5,222 nt of DNA from an uncultured Cellvibrio sp. (GTDB lineage Bacteria > Pseudomonadota > Gammaproteobacteria > Pseudomonadales > Cellvibrionaceae), in assembly GCA_946482345.1 (NCBI GenBank), contig CAMLRJ010000289.1, forward strand, positions 1 to 5,222, in the 5' to 3' direction. Positions within the stretch are counted from its first letter, which is position 1. Every line of letters begins with the position of its first letter. The notes beneath the pieces are model-generated. The model saw nothing but the letters and a program-made list of their open reading frames with translations, did not search any database and was not told where the DNA came from. Positions 1-5,170 of the stretch are shown here, one piece after another. Made by a program: the position numbers and the translations under genes.

Positions 1-98
1 CCATTCACCATTTTGCCGACCTCAACAGACTGCATCATTGAAAAATAAAATAACATCGCTGGATTTATTTGAGCGTCACGAATGCTTTCACGCAGAGG
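1..98. other. Left-edge segment with unresolved coding status
   Basis: No gene can be called here with confidence. On the minus strand one frame is open from just after a TAA at 104-102 to the window edge. It reads plausibly for about 34 codons (it includes PAMLFYFSMMQSVEVGKMVN). Its earlier in-frame ATGs lack a Shine-Dalgarno sequence, but an ATG at 11-9 has GAGG eight bases upstream, so a minus-strand gene could start there and leave the window. Alternatively a plus-strand gene could end here: all three plus frames are open at the edge and stop at 39-41, 46-48 or 164-166. A converging plus-strand gene would fit the hairpins at 99-216, which are typical of the space between gene ends. I do not recognise a family in any frame. 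Confidence 0.2.
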
Positions 99-129
99 AT
101 TTTATTCAAGAACTTTGCACGAATAAAAT
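99..129. repeat. AT-rich inverted repeat, 9-bp arms
   Basis: Perfect 9-base arms (ATTTTATTC at 99-107, GAATAAAAT at 121-129) flank a 13-base loop. On the plus strand the second arm runs into TTTTCT, so it could be a weak terminator for a plus-strand gene ending near the left edge. The stem has only one G-C pair, so stability is low and the role is uncertain. Confidence 0.4.
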
Positions 130-132
130 TTT

Positions 133-162
133 CTGTCATTCCTGCGAAGGCAGTAATGGCAG
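133..162. repeat. REP-like palindrome
   Basis: The arms 133-145 and 150-162 pair over 13 bases with one mismatch and one G-T wobble around a GAAG loop. The core TCATTCCTGCGAAGGCAG resembles the dispersed extragenic palindromes (REP-like, GTCATTCC...GCGAA...GG type) found in many copies in proteobacterial genomes, usually near gene ends. That comparison is from memory; only this one copy is visible. Position next to other hairpins and past a tRNA terminator fits an extragenic location. Confidence 0.45.
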
Positions 163-164
163 TT

Positions 165-179
165 AAAAAATCCTTTTTT
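165..179. repeat. Short A6/T6 inverted repeat
   Basis: Six A residues, TCC, then six T residues form a small self-complementary element between the REP-like palindrome and the tRNA-Val terminator. It is too weak to be a terminator alone, but it adds to the unusual density of symmetric sequence here. Confidence 0.3.
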
Positions 180-186
180 CCAGACG

Positions 187-216
187 AAAAAAAAGCACTA
201 TCAAGTGCTTTTTTTT
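187..216 (-). terminator. Rho-independent terminator of tRNA-Val (likely bidirectional)
   Basis: The stem GCACT/AGTGC (195-199 and 204-208) with loop ATCA is flanked by eight A residues on one side and eight T residues on the other. Read on the minus strand it lies 11 bases past the encoded CCA end of tRNA-Val and ends in T8, the standard layout. Its symmetry means it should also stop plus-strand transcription coming from the left edge. Confidence 0.85.
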
Positions 217-227
217 GAAACCAAATT

Positions 228-304
228 TGGTAGGACTAACTGGACTCGAACCAGCGACCCCCACCATGTCAAGGTGGTGCTCTAACCAACTGAGCTATAG
301 TCCT
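228..304 (-). tRNA. tRNA-Val(GAC)
   Basis: This is a full 77-base class I tRNA. The acceptor stem AGGACTA/TAGTCCT pairs perfectly, the D stem is GCTC/GAGC, the anticodon stem CCACC/GGTGG encloses loop TTGACAT with anticodon GAC, and the T arm carries TTCGAGT. Discriminator A and CCA are encoded. It decodes GUC and, by wobble, GUU valine codons. It follows metZ by 49 bases, has a candidate promoter of its own, and is closed by the terminator at 187-216. No second copy of its 3' end is visible in the window, so there is no sign of an integrated element using it as an attachment site. Confidence 0.97.
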
Positions 305-316
305 GAAGAGGTGGGC

Positions 317-345
317 ACTTTACCAATCTCTTCCGCTGAGAACAA
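317..345 (-). promoter_or_regulatory. Candidate sigma-70 promoter of tRNA-Val
   Basis: On the minus strand TTGTTC (345-340) is 17 bases from TAAAGT (322-317), followed by the GC-rich discriminator GCCCACC, as in stringently controlled stable-RNA promoters. The start would be about 8-10 bases before the mature tRNA. Matches to the hexamer consensus are moderate (3/6 and 4/6), so the spacing and discriminator carry the call. A GAAGAG/CTCTTC inverted repeat (305-310, 328-333) overlaps it. Confidence 0.45.
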
Positions 346-353
346 GATCTAAA

Positions 354-1556
354 TCAGCTTTTTAGCTGACTCAAACCTCTTTCCAAATCCGCTTTCAAAT
401 CCACAATATCTTCCAATCCCACTGCAACACGAATCAAGTTTTCAGTAATACCCGATTCTGCTTTTTGCTCTGGCGTTAAGCGACCATGTGTTGTGGTTGC
501 TGGATGAACAATTGTGGTTTTGGCATCACCCAGATTGGCAGTGAGAGACATGATTTTTGTGGCATCAATCACCGACCATGCCTGCTCACGATTACCCTTT
601 ACTCTAAAAGATAAAACTCCACCAAAAGCGGTTTGCTGTTTCGCAGCCAACGCATGTCCCGGATGATCAAGTAATCCACCATAGAAAACTTTTTCCACAG
701 CTGGATGAGTATTTAACCATTGAGCCAATTCCAACGCACTACGCGAATGAGCTTCCATGCGCAAACGTAAAGTTTCCAAACCTTTTAAAAATACCCACGC
801 ATTAAACGGACTGAGAGTCGGGCCTGCGCTGCGAATAAATCCCAACACTTCATCAACATATTGTTTAGGGCCAGCAACAACACCGCCCAAACAACGCCCT
901 TGTCCATCAATATATTTTGTTGCTGAATGCACAATTAAATCAGCACCAAAATTTAATGGCTTCTGTAATGCCGGTGTACAAAAACAATTGTCTACAACCA
1001 ACAGCGCATTGTGTTTGTGTGTGATGTCAGCCAAACGTTGGATATCGATAATATCGGACAAAGGATTGGATGGGGTTTCAACAAAAACCAATTTGGTTTT
1101 TGCAGTAAAACCAGATTCCCACGCCGTATAATCGGTAGGATTAACGAAGGTTGTACTCACGCCAAATTTCGCCAAATATTTCGTCAGCAAAACCGTCGTG
1201 GTGCCAAATACACTGCGCGAACATAAAATGTGATCGCCTGATTGCAACAATGCAATGCAAGTTGACAAAATCGCAGCCATCCCCGATGAAGTTGCAACAG
1301 CAGACTCAGCACCTTCAAGTGCTGCAATGCGCTCTTCAAACATACGTACAGTCGGATTGGTATAACGCGAATAAACATTTCCAGGTTGCGCGCCGGAAAA
1401 ACGATCCGCCGCTTCCTGTGCACTGCCAAATACATAGCTTGATGTCAGAAATAATGCTTCGCTGTGTTCACCTTCTGCAGAACGTACTTGCCCTGCTCGC
1501 ACAGCCAAAGTATCAATTCCCAACTCGCTAAAAATATCTTCATCAAATTGATTCAA
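354..1556 (-). CDS. metZ: O-succinylhomoserine sulfhydrylase
   Basis: This is a PLP enzyme of the Cys/Met metabolism family that makes homocysteine from O-succinylhomoserine and sulfide in the cytoplasm, the direct sulfhydrylation route to methionine used by pseudomonads. The 400 residues match the family's usual length. Visible landmarks are YSRYTNPT (62-69, cofactor phosphate contacts from the partner subunit), SSGMAA (90-95, phosphate-binding loop), ETPSNP (160-165), VVDN (187-190, Asp pairing with the pyridine nitrogen), the PLP lysine K214 in HSATKY, and the C-terminal HPATTTHGRL (351-360). The start is TTG, fixed by AGGAG seven bases upstream; purF ends just before. It is last in the cluster, 14 bases after purF. 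Naming it MetZ rather than MetB or MetY rests on its similarity to pseudomonad MetZ and its place after purF; that assignment is likely but not proven by motifs alone. Confidence 0.93.
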   Translation of the reverse strand: MNQFDEDIFSELGIDTLAVRAGQVRSAEGEHSEALFLTSSYVFGSAQEAADRFSGAQPGNVYSRYTNPTVRMFEERIAALEGAESAVATSSGMAAILSTCIALLQSGDHILCSRSVFGTTTVLLTKYLAKFGVSTTFVNPTDYTAWESGFTAKTKLVFVETPSNPLSDIIDIQRLADITHKHNALLVVDNCFCTPALQKPLNFGADLIVHSATKYIDGQGRCLGGVVAGPKQYVDEVLGFIRSAGPTLSPFNAWVFLKGLETLRLRMEAHSRSALELAQWLNTHPAVEKVFYGGLLDHPGHALAAKQQTAFGGVLSFRVKGNREQAWSVIDATKIMSLTANLGDAKTTIVHPATTTHGRLTPEQKAESGITENLIRVAVGLEDIVDLKADLERGLSQLKS

Positions 1557-1563
1557 GACAAAG

Positions 1564-1568
1564 CTCCT
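1564..1568 (-). promoter_or_regulatory. Ribosome binding site fixing the TTG start of metZ
   Basis: AGGAG sits seven bases before the TTG codon at 1556-1554 and no ATG lies between it and that codon. It is entirely within the 14-base purF-metZ gap, so ribosomes ending on purF could restart here. Confidence 0.8.
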
Positions 1569-1570
1569 GA

Positions 1571-3091
1571 TTAAGTATTCCCGTTATGTAAACCAATCGG
1601 CAATTCCATTTGTTTGCTGGATTTTTTACCTGATTTGGCCTCATCACTTCTTGCTGCCGCCAGTCTTTCCAAATATTCCTGCGTCACATCGCCGGTACAA
1701 TATTCACCGGTAAATACTGCACAATCAAATTGGGTAATTTTTTTATTACCTTCAGCTGATGCAGCGATTAAATCTTCCAGATCTTGATAAATTAACCAAT
1801 CAGCGCCAATTTCACGGCAAATTTCATCATGCGTACGACCATGAGCAATTAACTCGGTTGAGGTCGGCATATCAATTCCATAAACATTCGGAAATTTAAC
1901 TGCAGGTGCCGCTGAAGCAAAATAAACTTTTTTTGCACCTGCATCACGAGCCATTTGGATAATTTGCTGACAAGTAGTACCGCGCACGATTGAATCATCC
2001 ACCAACAAGACAACCTTGCCTTTAAATTCCAGTTCAATTGCATTTAATTTCTGGCGAACAGATTTTTTACGTTGCTGTTGACCCGGCATAATAAATGTGC
2101 GCCCGATGTAACGGTTTTTTACCAGCCCTTCACGAAAATTCACACCCATTTTTTGCGCCAATGCCTGGCCCGCAACTCGGCTTGAATCCGGAATCGGAAC
2201 AACCACATCAATATCGTGATCCGGTCTTTCCCGCATAATTTTTTCTGCCAGTTTTTCACCCTGACGCAAACGTGCACGATAAACCGAAACACCATCCATC
2301 ATTGAATCAGGACGAGCAAAATAAACATGCTCGAAAATACAGGGGGTCAAACGCGAATATTTTGCGCATTGGCGACGATGCAGATCACCTTCTTCAGTAA
2401 TATAGATTGCTTCGCCCGGCGCAACATCATCAATTAACTGAAAGCCCAATACATCCAGTGCCACGCTTTCTGATGCCACCATGTATTCAGTGCCATCATC
2501 TGTTTCCCGACTGCCGTAAACCAAAGGACGAATACCATTGGGATCACGGAATGCGACCAATCCATAATTGGCAATCAGTGAAACAACCGCATAACCACCA
2601 CTGACACGATTATGCACACCGCTGATTGCAGCAAAAATATCATCTGCAGTGGGATTCAATTTGCCTTGTAATTGCAACTCGTGTGCAAATACATTGAGTA
2701 AAACTTCTGAATCAGAATCCGTATTAACATGTCGTAAATCCGTTTTAAAAACTTCTTCACTCAACTTTGCTGCGTTAGTTAAATTTCCGTTATGCGCCAA
2801 GGCAATTCCATAAGGGGAATTAACATAAAAAGGTTGCGCCAACGCAGGACCTGAACTGCCTGCTGTTGGATAGCGCACGTGCCCTATTCCCAAATTACCC
2901 AGCAGCCGTTGCATATGGCGGGTTCTGAAAACATCTTGCACCAACCCATTGGCTTTTTGCTGAACCATTCGACCATTTTCACAAGTCACTATACCGGCGG
3001 CATCTTGCCCACGATGTTGCAAAATTGTCAGCGCGTCATATAACTGCACATTGACATCATTTTTACCGACAATACCTACAATGCCACACAT
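1571..3091 (-). CDS. purF: Amidophosphoribosyltransferase
   Basis: PurF catalyses the first committed step of purine synthesis, turning PRPP and glutamine into 5-phosphoribosylamine. The protein has 506 residues, close to the 505 of E. coli. The N-terminal Ntn glutaminase domain begins MCGIVGIVG, where Cys2 becomes the N-terminal nucleophile after Met removal. Further landmarks are [10 protein letters not shown] (24-33), GHVRYPTAG (70-78, the glutamine-binding Arg), HNGNLTN (100-106) and [10 protein letters not shown] (181-190). The phosphoribosyltransferase domain follows, with the PRPP loop [13 protein letters not shown] at 361-373 and the flexible loop [10 protein letters not shown] near 325-334. 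The tail ends in [12 protein letters not shown]. The ATG has GAGG eight bases upstream. It follows cvpA by 51 bases, which hold a hairpin and T-tract, and precedes metZ by 14 bases. All key residues are present. Confidence 0.98.
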   Translation of the reverse strand: MCGIVGIVGKNDVNVQLYDALTILQHRGQDAAGIVTCENGRMVQQKANGLVQDVFRTRHMQRLLGNLGIGHVRYPTAGSSGPALAQPFYVNSPYGIALAHNGNLTNAAKLSEEVFKTDLRHVNTDSDSEVLLNVFAHELQLQGKLNPTADDIFAAISGVHNRVSGGYAVVSLIANYGLVAFRDPNGIRPLVYGSRETDDGTEYMVASESVALDVLGFQLIDDVAPGEAIYITEEGDLHRRQCAKYSRLTPCIFEHVYFARPDSMMDGVSVYRARLRQGEKLAEKIMRERPDHDIDVVVPIPDSSRVAGQALAQKMGVNFREGLVKNRYIGRTFIMPGQQQRKKSVRQKLNAIELEFKGKVVLLVDDSIVRGTTCQQIIQMARDAGAKKVYFASAAPAVKFPNVYGIDMPTSTELIAHGRTHDEICREIGADWLIYQDLEDLIAASAEGNKKITQFDCAVFTGEYCTGDVTQEYLERLAAARSDEAKSGKKSSKQMELPIGLHNGNT

Positions 3092-3121
3092 AAAATTTGC
3101 CTCACCGACTTTAGAACGTGC

Positions 3122-3156
3122 AAAAAAATAACATTCGATATTTTAAATCGAATGTT
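3122..3156 (-). terminator. Intra-operon hairpin with T-tract at the cvpA stop
   Basis: On the minus strand the arms AACATTCGAT (3156-3147) and ATCGAATGTT (3139-3130) form a perfect 10-bp stem with a 7-base loop, followed by A and seven T residues. This has the form of a rho-independent terminator, but only three pairs are G-C, so partial readthrough is likely. The first arm is the last four codons of cvpA and the TAA stop lies in the loop. It precedes purF and could attenuate purF-metZ. Confidence 0.55.
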
Positions 3157-3661
3157 GGTCTGCAACACCAAACAATTGAATGATCCAATGGCTCACTTGA
3201 CTATAGACCGATACCGCCGCATCGCTCCACTGCAAAAAAAATGGAATCAAATAAGATTCCTGCCACCAGGGGTTTTGCTGAATCTGGGTTAATTTGGGCG
3301 ACACTATCAGTATCAACATGATGATCACCAAACCTCTCAAAATACCAAAGACAATACCTAATGAGCGGTCGAGAAAAGATAATCCCGAAAATTTAATCAA
3401 AATGCCCATCAAATATTGTACAAATGCGCCGAGTATCAACACTGAAATAAAAATAATTAAAATGGCTGATAGTGTTCTTACAGAGGGGTTATCAATGACT
3501 GAAACCAACAAGGGTTCTACGGAACCAAGAAAAATTCGGGCGCAGAGGGCTGCAATAATCCATATCACCAGAGAAAGCGCTTCCCGCATTAAACCGCGAA
3601 TCAACCCAAACAGGCAGGATACTAGCAAGATTCCTACAATGACCCAATCGGCCCAATTCAT
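3143..3661 (-). CDS. cvpA: CvpA family inner-membrane protein
   Basis: CvpA is a small inner-membrane protein named for colicin V production; its biochemical role is not settled, although it has been linked to envelope stress resistance. The 172 residues show four likely membrane helices near 5-22, 28-46, 63-84 and 102-121. The family's paired motifs GLIRGLMREALS (19-30) and DRSLGIVFGILRG (98-110) sit at the first and fourth helices. A shorter, moderately hydrophobic C-terminal tail follows. It sits directly before purF, as in E. coli and Pseudomonas, which supports the call. The ATG is preceded by GGAG ten bases upstream, a slightly long spacing. The last codons form one arm of a terminator-like hairpin. 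Confidence 0.93.
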   Translation of the reverse strand: MNWADWVIVGILLVSCLFGLIRGLMREALSLVIWIIAALCARIFLGSVEPLLVSVIDNPSVRTLSAILIIFISVLILGAFVQYLMGILIKFSGLSFLDRSLGIVFGILRGLVIIMLILIVSPKLTQIQQNPWWQESYLIPFFLQWSDAAVSVYSQVSHWIIQLFGVADQHSI

Positions 3662-3706
3662 CTAATAGCAGCTCCGGAATTCTTTGTTGACGCCAGGCCA
3701 ACGACA

Positions 3707-3722
3707 GGCGCGCATTCTAACA
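3707..3722 (-). promoter_or_regulatory. Candidate extended -10 promoter for cvpA-purF-metZ
   Basis: In the 74-base gap between the SPOR gene and cvpA the minus strand reads TGTTAGAAT followed by GCGCGCC. TGnTAGAAT is an extended -10 element with five of six matches to TATAAT, which can work without a good -35; none is visible 17 bases upstream. The start would be near 3706, giving a leader of about 45 bases to the cvpA ATG. The ten bases ATGCGCGCCT recur exactly at the tRNA-Ser promoter. Confidence 0.4.
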
Positions 3723-3735
3723 GAGCCTGAGAGTT

Positions 3736-4257
3736 TTAGGGCTTATAGGGATAAATTCTGGCATCAACTTTTAGTTTTTTATCGATTATGGATTTGGTTT
3801 TTATTGCATCTTCTTTATCTATCTTGGGACCAACAAATAATCGATGCATAGTTCCCTTATCGGTGATCACACTGCGCAGATAGGCTTTGTGCCCTTCTGA
3901 CTGCAAGGTTTTTAATAATTTTTCTGCAGCCTCTTTTTGGCCGAAACTTCCAACCTGAACCACCCAGGCTTCAGGTAAATCGGTTACCGCCGCTACCGAT
4001 GAAGCAACTGAACTCGCCGCGATATCAACTGGCTCATCGGGTACAAACATAGTTGTGGGATCTTCTGCAGGCTCGATGTTTTCAACAGGTGTTGGTCCAT
4101 CAAAATCCACTGCGGTGATGCTGGGCTTTGCGGGAATTTGCGAATTGGTATTGACTGTGTAGGCTTCCTTATCACGAAAAAAACCAGGTAATAATAAAAC
4201 GCCCAGTGCAATCAAAATCGTTGCACCCAACAATCGATGTTTTAATCTTTCGTGCAC
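3736..4257 (-). CDS. SPOR-domain inner-membrane protein (DedD-like)
   Basis: This 173-residue bitopic protein is probably a peptidoglycan-binding cell-division or envelope factor. A short basic cytoplasmic end (MHERLKHRLLG) leads into one membrane helix at about 11-27. A periplasmic linker rich in Pro, Ala and acidic residues follows (about 30-95). The C-terminal SPOR domain spans about 96-172, with WVVQVGSF (98-105), the helix KEAAEKLLKTLQSEG and HRLFVGP (138-144). SPOR domains bind glycan strands lacking stem peptides at the septum. The same kind of gene precedes cvpA-purF in Pseudomonas and dedD precedes cvpA in E. coli. The start is GTG, placed by AGGAG six bases upstream. Unusually, the expected upstream neighbour folC is absent; a 190-base gap and tRNA-Ser lie there instead. 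I call it DedD-like by layout and context; the sequence of the linker is not diagnostic. Confidence 0.88.
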   Translation of the reverse strand: MHERLKHRLLGATILIALGVLLLPGFFRDKEAYTVNTNSQIPAKPSITAVDFDGPTPVENIEPAEDPTTMFVPDEPVDIAASSVASSVAAVTDLPEAWVVQVGSFGQKEAAEKLLKTLQSEGHKAYLRSVITDKGTMHRLFVGPKIDKEDAIKTKSIIDKKLKVDARIYPYKP

Positions 4258-4405
4258 GTTTTTCTCCTGATCTTTTTCAAAAAGATTATCAATAGAGACA
4301 TCAGCAACTGATGAAAATTCATAACCTATACCTACCGGACTCTATCATTGGGCCAAATAGGAGAAAAGCAAAATAAAAATGAATTTAAAATCAACATTAG
4401 AAAAT
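4258..4405 (-). promoter_or_regulatory. Leader region of the SPOR-cvpA-purF-metZ cluster
   Basis: This AT-rich stretch between the tRNA-Ser terminator and the GTG start should hold the promoter of the cluster, because the terminator upstream should stop readthrough. AGGAG at 4268-4264 is the ribosome binding site that selects the GTG codon. I see no convincing -35/-10 pair. A small palindrome (CATCAG/CTGATG at 4299-4304 and 4308-4313) could be a leader hairpin or an operator half. No match to the E. coli PurR operator is visible. Confidence 0.35.
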
Positions 4406-4437
4406 AAAAAGCCCAATCAAAATTGATCGGGCTTTTT
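4406..4437 (-). terminator. Rho-independent terminator of tRNA-Ser
   Basis: On the minus strand GCCCGATCA/TGATTGGGC (4432-4424 and 4419-4411) pair over 9 bp with one G-U wobble around ATTT, preceded by A5 and followed by T5 and more T-rich sequence. The odd pair is G-U in minus-strand RNA but A-C in plus-strand RNA, so it is built for the minus strand. It starts about 10 bases past the encoded CCA of tRNA-Ser and separates it from the SPOR gene. Confidence 0.85.
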
Positions 4438-4447
4438 ATTTTACTGA

Positions 4448-4538
4448 TGGCGGAGAAGGGGGGATTCGAACCCCCGATACCCTTATGGGGTATACTCCCT
4501 TAGCAGGGGAGCGCCTTCGGCCTCTCGGCCACCTCTCC
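4448..4538 (-). tRNA. tRNA-Ser(GCT)
   Basis: This is a 91-base class II tRNA. The acceptor stem GGAGAGG/CTTCTCC pairs with one G-U wobble. Anticodon stem CTCCC/GGGAG encloses CTGCTAA with anticodon GCT, reading AGC and AGU codons. The long variable arm ATACCC/GGGTAT is the serine identity feature, and TTCGAAT lies in the T loop. Discriminator G and CCA are encoded. It lies downstream of csrA as in Pseudomonas. The tRNA-Arg genes that follow it there, to my knowledge, are missing here: a terminator comes next. Confidence 0.97.
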
Positions 4539-4551
4539 GTACGAGGCGCGC

Positions 4552-4579
4552 ATCATACCATATCTATTTGAAAATCAAA
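4552..4579 (-). promoter_or_regulatory. Candidate sigma-70 promoter of tRNA-Ser
   Basis: On the minus strand TTTGAT (4579-4574) is 16 bases from TATGAT (4557-4552), then GCGCGCC follows, a GC-rich discriminator typical of growth-rate-controlled stable-RNA genes. The start would fall about 8 bases before the mature 5' end at 4538. The -10 matches the consensus at five of six bases; the -35 is weaker. Upstream are two exact 9-base copies of AAATCACAA on the minus strand. Confidence 0.6.
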
Positions 4580-4582
4580 GCA

Positions 4583-4609
4583 TTGTGATTTACAAACAAC
4601 TTGTGATTT
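4583..4609. repeat. Two 9-bp direct repeats upstream of the tRNA-Ser promoter
   Basis: TTGTGATTT occurs at 4583-4591 and again at 4601-4609, with starts 18 bases apart. They lie just upstream of the -35, where AT-rich UP elements or an activator such as Fis would act. With only two short copies in AT-rich DNA this may be chance. Confidence 0.3.
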
Positions 4610-4705
4610 TATAAAAGAAAAGGGAATTCGCGGAATAATTCACATCGATAAGAATAAAAATCCCGAGAGAAATCTACTCACGCATGAAAATTATTTTTCA
4701 ATCAC

Positions 4706-4747
4706 AAAAAACAACAACGCGACGAAGATTGCTCCTGCGTCGCGTTG
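4706..4747 (-). terminator. Rho-independent terminator of csrA
   Basis: A perfect 10-bp GC-rich stem (CAACGCGACG at 4747-4738 on the minus strand, CGTCGCGTTG at 4724-4715) with a 13-base loop is followed by TTG and six T residues. It begins 20 bases past the csrA stop and is the strongest hairpin in the window. The loop carries CAGGAG, a GGA motif of the kind CsrA binds when presented in a loop. Confidence 0.85.
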
Positions 4748-4767
4748 CTTCCGAACTCACCAGGCAA

Positions 4768-4959
4768 CTAGCCTTCCTGTGAGTCCTGACCATTCTTCTC
4801 ACGTTGGATTCGCTGGTAAATCTCCTCGCGGTGAACCGCTACATCTTTTGGAGCATTTACACCAATACGAACCTGATTACCCTTAACACCCAAAACAGTT
4901 ACAGTGACTTCGTCACCAATCATCAAAGATTCACCAATACGGCGAGTTAATATCAACAT
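4768..4959 (-). CDS. csrA: Carbon storage regulator CsrA (RsmA)
   Basis: CsrA is a dimeric RNA-binding protein that controls translation and stability of mRNAs by binding GGA motifs in leaders, often over the Shine-Dalgarno sequence, and is titrated by small RNAs such as CsrB or RsmZ. It governs central carbon use, motility, biofilm and secretion. The 63 residues begin [18 protein letters not shown] and match E. coli CsrA almost throughout up to about residue 52. RNA-contact residues L4, R6, R7 and R44 are present, and the five beta strands and the helix [13 protein letters not shown] follow. The tail NGQDSQEG is the variable part. The ATG has AAGGAG seven bases upstream. The order lysC - csrA - tRNA-Ser matches Pseudomonas, where the gene is called rsmA. 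GGA motifs in its leader suggest autoregulation. Confidence 0.98.
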   Translation of the reverse strand: MLILTRRIGESLMIGDEVTVTVLGVKGNQVRIGVNAPKDVAVHREEIYQRIQREKNGQDSQEG

Positions 4960-5170
4960 TTTTAATCTCCTTCACTCATCCTGTAAGAGCACGATTTAGA
5001 CAACCATTGCCACCATCGCCCCTTTTTGAAACCCTGTCGCGTCTCTGACAACTGATTGCCCAAAACCAAGTATCGACTACTTTTACGAAAGGGAGCAAAA
5101 ACAAACACTTGTGGTTATTGTTACAGCTGTTTCCAGCCAATAGACCTTTACTCAACCTCAACTACAGGGC
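4960..5170 (-). promoter_or_regulatory. csrA leader and upstream region with GGA motifs
   Basis: These 211 bases separate the lysC tail from csrA and should hold the csrA promoters. Near the start codon the minus strand reads TTACAGGATGAG (4987-4976) and then the ribosome binding site AAGGAG (4972-4967). The first is one base short of the CsrA consensus ACARGGAUG and the second contains ANGGA, so CsrA could bind its own mRNA. A weak promoter candidate is TTGCTC, 18 bases, GATACT in the middle of the region. A small GCTG-GAAA-CAGC hairpin lies at 5126-5137. A 61-codon open frame at 4976-5161 has a TTG start and no recognisable content, so I do not call a gene. Confidence 0.4.

Noticed and set aside
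228..304. tRNA-Val as an attachment site for an integrated element
   Set aside because: No integrase gene and no repeat of the tRNA 3' end are present in the window.
757..1531. Plus-strand open frames opposite metZ (757-1131, 1011-1226, 1151-1531) and a second minus frame at 1184-1435
   Set aside because: They lie wholly inside metZ, which has complete family motifs, and their translations show no recognisable domain.
1849..2604. Open frames within purF (1849-2043 minus, 2407-2604 plus)
   Set aside because: Shadows of purF in other frames; purF is intact with all catalytic motifs.
3294..3701. Open frames over cvpA (3294-3665 plus, 3492-3701 minus)
   Set aside because: cvpA accounts for this stretch with four membrane helices and conserved operon position; the alternatives have no such pattern.
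3993..4211. Minus-strand open frame inside the SPOR gene
   Set aside because: Out-of-frame shadow over the low-complexity linker of the SPOR protein.
4258..4405. PurR-type operator ahead of the purF cluster
   Set aside because: No sequence resembling the E. coli PurR palindrome was found here or in the cvpA and purF upstream gaps.
4380..4427. 15-codon plus-strand frame (ATG at 4380) running into the tRNA-Ser terminator, considered as a leader peptide
   Set aside because: The AGGAG is about 15 bases away, no plus-strand gene follows, and the terminator is better formed on the minus strand.
4976..5161. 61-codon minus-strand open frame upstream of csrA
   Set aside because: It starts at TTG with no clear ribosome binding site, has no recognisable content, and covers the expected csrA promoter and leader.
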